This document shows, piece after piece, positions 6,926-10,768 of a DNA stretch of 10,768 nucleotides. The translations under genes were made by a program, and so were the position numbers. The notes under the pieces are model-generated. The model searched no databases. It had not been told where the DNA came from and worked only from the letters and a program-made list of their open reading frames with translations. Each line of letters begins with the position of its first letter. Within the stretch, counting starts at the first letter, position 1. The stretch is from Methylomicrobium sp035916875. Its GTDB lineage: Bacteria > Pseudomonadota > Gammaproteobacteria > Methylococcales > Methylomonadaceae. The stretch spans positions 1 through 10,768 of the forward strand of contig NZ_JAXUHN010000022.1 in assembly GCF_035916875.1 (NCBI RefSeq). Direction: 5' to 3'.

Positions 6926-7696
6926 ATGAAGCGCTTCATTCGAGAGAGTTCCGCCATTGTAGAAATAGAACTCATCAAGCTTGCTCGGGATCCGACCGAG
7001 CTGATTGCACGCGCTGTACAGCCGGTATTGTGGCTGGTGATATTCGGACAGGTTCTGGCCCAGGTTCGTGGTATCCATACGGGCCAGATGAGCTACCTGG
7101 CTTTCATTACGCCGGGCATTCTCGCTCAGAGCGTGCTCTTCAGCTCCATCTTCTATGGCATCGGCATCATCTGGGAGCGCGATCTTGGCGTGGTACAAAA
7201 GCTCCTGGTAAGCCCGGCCCGGCGCAGTGCGCTGCTTTTCGGCAAAGCGATCGCGGCTGGGTTTCGGGGTATCGTTCAAGCGGTTGTCATTTATCTTGTT
7301 GCTTTGGTGATGCATGTTTCAATCAGGCTGGATCCTTTGGCAATCGCTGGTGTGTTGAGCAGCGTGATGCTGGGTTCAGGCATCTTTGCCACTTTCTCAC
7401 TGATCATCGCCTGCATTGTAAAGACGCGTGAGCGTTTCATGGGAATCGGTCAACTTCTGACGATGCCTATGTTTTTCGCCAGCAATGCGATCTATCCGCT
7501 CAATTTGATGCCAAGTTGGCTACGCCTCATCGCGCAAGTCAATCCGCTCACTTATTTGATCGATGCGTTACGTGGACTTGTCATTGTAGGCGGGGAAAAT
7601 ATTTTTGGTTATGGTCTCGATTTTGCCGTGATGCTCGTCGTATTCTCCATCCTGCTAGCCATTGCCGTAAAGTTATACCCGACATTGGCGGTATGA
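6926..7696 (+). CDS. ABC-2 type transporter permease (DrrB/NodJ-like)
   Basis: This 256-residue permease of the ABC2_membrane family should dimerise with two copies of the preceding ATPase to form an exporter in the inner membrane. About six hydrophobic segments are visible, near residues 29-47, 55-82, 103-130, 136-166, 172-192 and 231-251. The cytoplasmic coupling region IWERDLGVVQKLLVSPARRS (82-101) and the conserved block MPSWLRLIAQVNPLTYLIDA (195-214) are typical of DrrB-like proteins. The start ATG is preceded by AAGGCGAG, the AAGG overlapping the ATPase stop codon, so translation is likely coupled. No transcription regulator or accessory periplasmic protein is encoded next to it, and no clear terminator follows. 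Confidence 0.93.
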   Translation: MKRFIRESSAIVEIELIKLARDPTELIARAVQPVLWLVIFGQVLAQVRGIHTGQMSYLAFITPGILAQSVLFSSIFYGIGIIWERDLGVVQKLLVSPARRSALLFGKAIAAGFRGIVQAVVIYLVALVMHVSIRLDPLAIAGVLSSVMLGSGIFATFSLIIACIVKTRERFMGIGQLLTMPMFFASNAIYPLNLMPSWLRLIAQVNPLTYLIDALRGLVIVGGENIFGYGLDFAVMLVVFSILLAIAVKLYPTLAV

Positions 7697-8104
7697 GTGC
7701 TGCCTGGGCTTTTGTCCCTGAGAATGTCTGTTTTGAGGATTTGCGGTGTCTGAATTTTCAAAATCAGTGAATAGCGCGTCCTGAAAGGCTGTTTTGGGTG
7801 TGCGATTGCACCAGAACAACCCTCATCGAATACTATCGGCCAATTTGAAACAGCCAAAGTTTTAAAAAATCAAAATCATAAAAAGGCTTTCATGTTAAGA
7901 AGCAGAAACCGGTAAATTTAAAGAAACATCTTGAGCCTCTTGCAAAATCATCGAGCTACGACCAAGACAATTGTTATCAACGACTTGATTTGCCGATTTT
8001 TTGGGCAACTGGTGTTCGTTTTAAACGTTTATCTCACTACGGCATGGTTTTCTCAAAATTTAGGGTAATAGCTATCCTTGCTATCGTATAAATCCACCCA
8101 AAAA
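7697..8104. other. Intergenic region, no convincing gene
   Basis: The stretch is AT-rich with stops in all frames. A 41-codon minus-strand open frame ending near 7905 contains the residues SSMILQEAQDVSLNLPVSAS, but it has no start signal and no recognised family. The sequence GAGCCTCTTGCAAAA at 7933-7947 resembles ends of some insertion sequences; no partner copy is seen. No strong terminator follows the permease. Confidence 0.35.
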
Positions 8105-8151
8105 GCCAATCAATGGTTTTTTCAGGTGACAAAAGTGACCAACTGATTGGC
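8105..8151. repeat. Inverted repeat over the 3' end of the transposase pseudogene
   Basis: GCCAATCA (8105-8112) and TGATTGGC (8144-8151) are perfect complements. Inside them GGTGAC-AAAA-GTGACC pairs at five of six positions. The structure overlaps the stop codon at 8122-8124 and may be a transcription terminator or a subterminal IS structure. Confidence 0.45.
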
Positions 8152-8736
8152 CGTGAGCGCCAGAATACCGAACATTAAATGACACATCACTTTGGGACGA
8201 CCTCGTTTAGCCTTCACTTTATCGAGGGCCGCCTTTTTTACGGGTTTTTCTCTAGCCTCTATCGCTGTGGAATCCCGGGAAATATGGCCCACTAGTTCAG
8301 GCGCATAGCTTTTTTGAATCAGGGCTTCATGCACGCGCTCTGGCAAGCGGGATGTTGAAAACTCGGCAAAGGCGCGTGAAAAGGTCCATTCATCCGGCAC
8401 ATCACTTTTGCGTTCCCAGCCATTTATGCCCTATTGGGTACAAATCCGACGCAAGGCACTATCCGTGTCCAGTCTATCCAACAACGCGCGGGTCGTGACT
8501 TGGCTGTACACTATCTTCGCGACAAACGCCCTCGCGATAGCGGTACGATCTTGTGCCGGACGCCCTGGAAAACCGTGCGCGGAATAAATGAACTCTTCAA
8601 TGCGCACCAGTTCCAGTGTCGTGACTAATTCCTGTTGCTTCGCCGTCAGAGGGCCTAACTCCTCCGCCAGCCAGGGAAATAATGAACTTTGAATGTTCAA
8701 CCACACTTGTGATAAAGTCTCATGTAACCTGTTCAT
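8122..8736 (-). pseudogene. Deletion derivative of an IS5/IS1182-type transposase
   Basis: The N-terminal part reads MNRLHETLSQVWLNIQSSLF, then GPLTAKQQELVTTLELVRIE and GFPGRPAQDRTAIARAFVAK, the InsH/DUF772-like N-terminal domain of this transposase group. After RRIC an apparent 18-base insert (8422-8439) introduces an in-frame TAG at 8431-8433. Coding then resumes in the same frame with GWERKSDVPDEWTFSRAFAE and GHISRDSTAIEAREKP (containing the first Asp). At 8190-8193 the frame jumps from KAKRGRPK directly to VMCHLMFGILALTANQL, which in full-length relatives is the extreme C-terminus. The whole catalytic core is thus missing through an in-frame deletion. The protein cannot transpose DNA; the remnant might have been mobilised in trans. 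Confidence 0.8.
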
Positions 8737-8789
8737 TTATTGATGATTTTCGAGTTTTTGACGACCCAACTTTATCACTTTTGAACAGG
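8709..8789 (-). promoter_or_regulatory. Interleaved inverted repeats spanning the transposase start
   Basis: Two perfect repeat pairs alternate: GTGATAAAGT (8709-8718) with ACTTTATCAC (8769-8778), and CCTGTTCA (8728-8735) with TGAACAGG (8782-8789). In the minus-strand transcript the order is X, Y, X', Y', where X' contains part of the start codon at 8734-8736. Either stem alone, or a pseudoknot using both, would involve the translation start region. Confidence 0.5.
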
Positions 8790-8872
8790 CTCATTTTTCT
8801 TTTTTTGGCCATTCCTGTCACTAATTCCGCTCGGTTTATCGAGTTTTGCAAGTTCCTCAAAATTGTAATGAT

Positions 8873-8968
8873 TTGATCAAACAAGCCGATATGGCCATGT
8901 ATCACGACAAGGCGAACAGTAACCTTCCCACCGCGTTTCTTCAACCTTCGAATCACCACAAGGATTAA
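8873..8968 (+). pseudogene. GGDEF-domain (diguanylate cyclase) C-terminal remnant
   Basis: The plus strand reads LIKQADMAMYHDKANSNLPT, then AFLQPSNHHKD and a TAA stop at 8966-8968. This matches the last helix and strand of GGDEF domains (LLKxADxAMYxAKxxGRNxxxFFxP). Everything upstream of this, including the GGDEF active-site loop, is absent. The fragment begins shortly after the leader of the neighbouring transposase remnant. It is only 31 codons and cannot be functional; it marks a host gene lost by insertion or deletion. Confidence 0.55.
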
Positions 8969-9079
8969 CTCACCTCAATGGCGCCCGTGTGGGCATCGGA
9001 AACCATTGATAAAATAGGCCGGTACTTCATTGCTAAGCGAATGCCAGGCGGCGGCCTTATTATGCAGTTACATGGGCTT

Positions 9080-9097
9080 GGCTTTGTTGCATAAATC
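9080..9097 (+). repeat. Lone IS5/IS903-type terminal-repeat-like sequence
   Basis: GGCTTTGTTGCATAAATC closely resembles the outer ends of IS5-family elements of the IS903/IS427 groups. No inverted partner and no matching transposase occurs in the window, so it would be a solo end left after deletion or excision. Confidence 0.35.
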
Positions 9098-9133
9098 GGC
9101 CTGGCCGTGCCTGTTTGAAGAGGAAATAGCCTC

Positions 9134-9286
9134 TCAGATTGTCAAACGGAGTTCAATATTTGCCAGTAAAGAGCGCCGAAACTTGCCATCAATCAGAGCG
9201 ATCCGGTAATCAGTCCGTTCGGGGCATATCGCCATCCGTGGCAATCGCTATGCCGTAAAACGACTGATAGCGGCCAGGAAACCTCG
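9134..9286 (-). pseudogene. Unidentified coding remnant downstream of mcrC
   Basis: Two overlapping minus-strand frames read protein-like and join at one frameshift: FPGRYQSFYGIAIATDGDMP followed by RTD, then (other frame) RTDYRIALIDGKFRRSLLAN and IELRLTI with a TGA at 9134-9136. The RTD residues can be read in both frames, suggesting a small indel near 9200. I do not recognise the family. It could be the remnant of a gene downstream of mcrC or of a mobile element. Confidence 0.3.
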
Positions 9287-10336
9287 TTATCCCGCAAGCC
9301 GTAATGGAGCGAAAACGCTTGCTTTTATGTCATTCGGCCAATGCATTTCGTCCTTTTCGAGATCGAACGGTGTTACCCATAAGCGCAATTTTTCCGAAAA
9401 CTCGAACGGCTGCATTGTCTCCGAAAAATTCCCGGTTTTCGGATAAGTCAGGATCATGTCGCCCTCGCCCGGCAGATAGTTATGCCCATAGGCAAACATC
9501 TGGTAGAAATCGCCCTGGCTCAGGCCGTATTTGTTCTCGCTATCGGCGGCCGAGAGAAGTTTCCATTTGGTGTCCAGCACCAGCACGGTTTCCTTATGAT
9601 GTTGAATCAGCAAATCGGGCCGCAACTGGAATAGGTTTTTGCCTTGATGCGTACAGAGCGATCGGCTAGCTGCCTGTGCTTTCAGAGTATATTGAGCGGG
9701 AAGCCGCTGGCGCAATTTGACTTCCACATAGCGCTCGAACAGTTTTTCCATTGGGAACAGCAAGCTGATGCCGTGCGTTTTGCCGCGCATCGCCAACGGC
9801 ATGTGCTGGTCCAGCACCAGTTCGCACCACGGGCGCACCGGCTGGTAATGCGCCATCAGACGGTCGCTTCGCCACTGGCGAAAATCGGCGGCGATGTTCT
9901 GACTATCGGGGATTTCGGCCACTAATCCGGCCAGTTCGTGGGAGAGCCGCCAGGTATCGGCCTCCTGGGTCAAGCCGCAGATACGCATCAGGGCCGACTT
10001 GAGCAGGCGGTTCTCGGGGCGGTCCGCCAGAAACAGGTCATGGCGGATATTGAAAATATGCGCGCGCCCCGGCGGCTGGCGCAACTGTTTGTTCATGTCC
10101 AGGCGGCCGCGCAGGTAGCGCTGTTCTTCCTCGACACGGCGATAATCGAAGCGCAGACCGCGTTTCAGCAAGTGATCCAGCGCCAGCACAAACTCTTTCA
10201 TCACCCATTCCAGCAAGGAGTGGCGGTAAGTCTGGATGTCGGTTTTGTCGGTGGTGCGTGTTGGCAGGTCGAGCGCCGTTTCCAGCATCTTGGTCAGCAG
10301 CGATCGGAAATTTGGCCAATTTCTGACGACTGCGTT
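9287..10336 (-). pseudogene. mcrC: 5'-truncated McrC-family restriction subunit
   Basis: The frame is open from 10336 to the stop at 9287, but its first ATG (10288, giving 333 residues) lies inside a conserved region. The codons before it read NWPNFRSLLTKMLETALDLP, so coding clearly extended further upstream; a TGA at 10337-10339 closes it. McrC is the nuclease partner of the GTP-dependent McrB translocase in type IV restriction of modified DNA. Visible here are the McrC core FPMEKLFERYVEVKL (178-192), the PD-(D/E)xK nuclease motif RPDLLIQ (223-229) and VLVLDTKWK (235-243) with Asp225, Asp239 and Lys241, and SQGDFYQMFAYGHNYL (257-272). Compared with the longer McrC-family proteins, roughly the first 75-110 residues (the McrB-interacting part) are missing, and no mcrB is present. 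The nuclease half is intact in sequence but probably not expressed as a functional complex. Confidence 0.8.
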
Positions 10337-10449
10337 TCAACCCTCAGTGATAGCAGTTGAATGTGTACCTGCCTGTGAGTTTAGCTATGGATGCTTTGTT
10401 GCGAGACCTCACCCCTGCTTTCTCTGATTTTCCGGTCTTGACCGCTGAG
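10337..10449. other. Scar between the HNH and mcrC remnants
   Basis: This 113-base stretch has stops in all minus-strand frames and no recognisable gene. It is where mcrB and the mcrC 5' end would be expected if they once lay here. Confidence 0.3.
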
Positions 10450-10767
10450 TTAGAGTTTCTTTAGTGCGTTCGGTATCACAGTGATGCGAATGTTATGATA
10501 CTGTTGATAATAGTTTCTTACCGACGTATCTAATTCGACTATACCATCGCTTGATACAGTAAGAAGTCCATTGTCATATAGGGCGTGTAGGTCTCGCCGA
10601 AGAAGGATTCCATCCTCTTTTGAATTGTACCCTTCCCGCCAATTTCTGCCGATAAGTGCTTAGCAGAAAGTAAATTGGTATTGAGAGCCAAAACCAGCGC
10701 CGATTTCATCGATAGCCTCCTCAAGTTCGGTAGGTGTAAACGATTGGAATGGCAGCCACTCGTATTT
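10450..10767 (-). pseudogene. HNH-endonuclease remnant with in-frame stop
   Basis: The frame enters from the right edge of the window and ends with TAA at 10450-10452. It reads KYEWLPFQSFTPTELEEAID, then QYQFTFC, an in-frame TAA at 10660-10662, and continues in the same frame with NSKEDGILLRRDLHALYDNG, LLTV and SSDGIVELDTSVRNYYQQYH. The block NSKEDGILLRRDLHALYDNGLL matches the second half of HNH_2-type nuclease domains (NGLLLRADIHTLFDxGL), including the metal-binding Asn and His. The first half, with the AHI-P motif, is not readable, so a deletion or decay is likely there in addition to the stop. It is oriented like mcrC and probably belonged to the same defence locus. Confidence 0.6.
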
Positions 10768-10768
10768 C

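Noticed and set aside
6146..7315. 389-codon open frame on the minus strand
   Set aside because: It lies fully antisense to the ABC ATPase and permease, which have complete family motifs; the antisense translation has no recognisable domain.
8806..8959. Minus-strand frame upstream of the transposase remnant
   Set aside because: No recognisable domain; it overlaps the opposite-strand GGDEF remnant and the repeat-rich leader.
10332..10345. GTTTCAACCCTC, similar to the start of some CRISPR repeats
   Set aside because: Only one copy occurs and there is no spacer-repeat periodicity.
9304..10360. Several long plus-strand open frames across the McrC region
   Set aside because: They are antisense to mcrC, whose minus-strand translation shows clear McrC and nuclease motifs.

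Overview
This window looks like an accessory, IS-riddled stretch of a proteobacterial chromosome, most likely gammaproteobacterial. The intact genes read as typical Gram-negative proteins, but nothing in the sequence fixes the genus. Three intact functional units (a polysaccharide flippase, a stomatin-type membrane protein and a two-gene ABC exporter) stand among decayed mobile elements and remnants of host genes. No tRNA, rRNA or CRISPR array is visible.

Layout. 1-231: AT-rich, with one GC-rich hairpin. 232-516 (-): an open frame without a usable start, probably a gene remnant, running off the 3' end of the flippase. 494-2227 (-): Wzx/RfbX-type flippase with an unusual C-terminal extension. 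2577-3660 (-): a graveyard of at least two, probably three, transposase fragments (IS481-like piece, unassigned C-terminal tail, decayed IS3-family element). 3661-4978 (+): a complete IS3-family element with orfA, orfB and both terminal inverted repeats, inserted into or fused onto the older IS3 element. 5012-5785 (+): slipin (SPFH/band 7), starting only 33 bases beyond the IS end and without an nfeD partner in the window. 5786-6091: intergenic, with two inverted-repeat structures and doubtful minus-strand mini-ORFs. 6092-7696 (+): DrrA/DrrB-like ABC ATPase and ABC-2 permease, an evident operon.

7697-8121: no convincing gene. 8122-8736 (-): a transposase pseudogene of the IS5/IS1182 type whose catalytic core was removed by an in-frame deletion. 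Its leader carries two interleaved perfect inverted repeats, one of which covers the start codon. 8873-8968 (+): the last 31 codons of a GGDEF diguanylate-cyclase gene. Near 9080: a lone IS5-type terminal-repeat-like sequence. 9134-9286 (-): coding-like remnant. 9287-10336 (-): 5'-truncated mcrC. 10450-10767 (-): HNH-endonuclease remnant with an in-frame stop, entering from the right edge. The last two look like the ruins of a restriction locus from which mcrB and the mcrC 5' end are missing.

I did not find a convincing new multi-gene system. The most unusual signals are the interleaved repeats over the transposase start (8709-8789), the deletion-fused transposases, the orphan coding fragments, and the IS placed directly upstream of the slipin gene.
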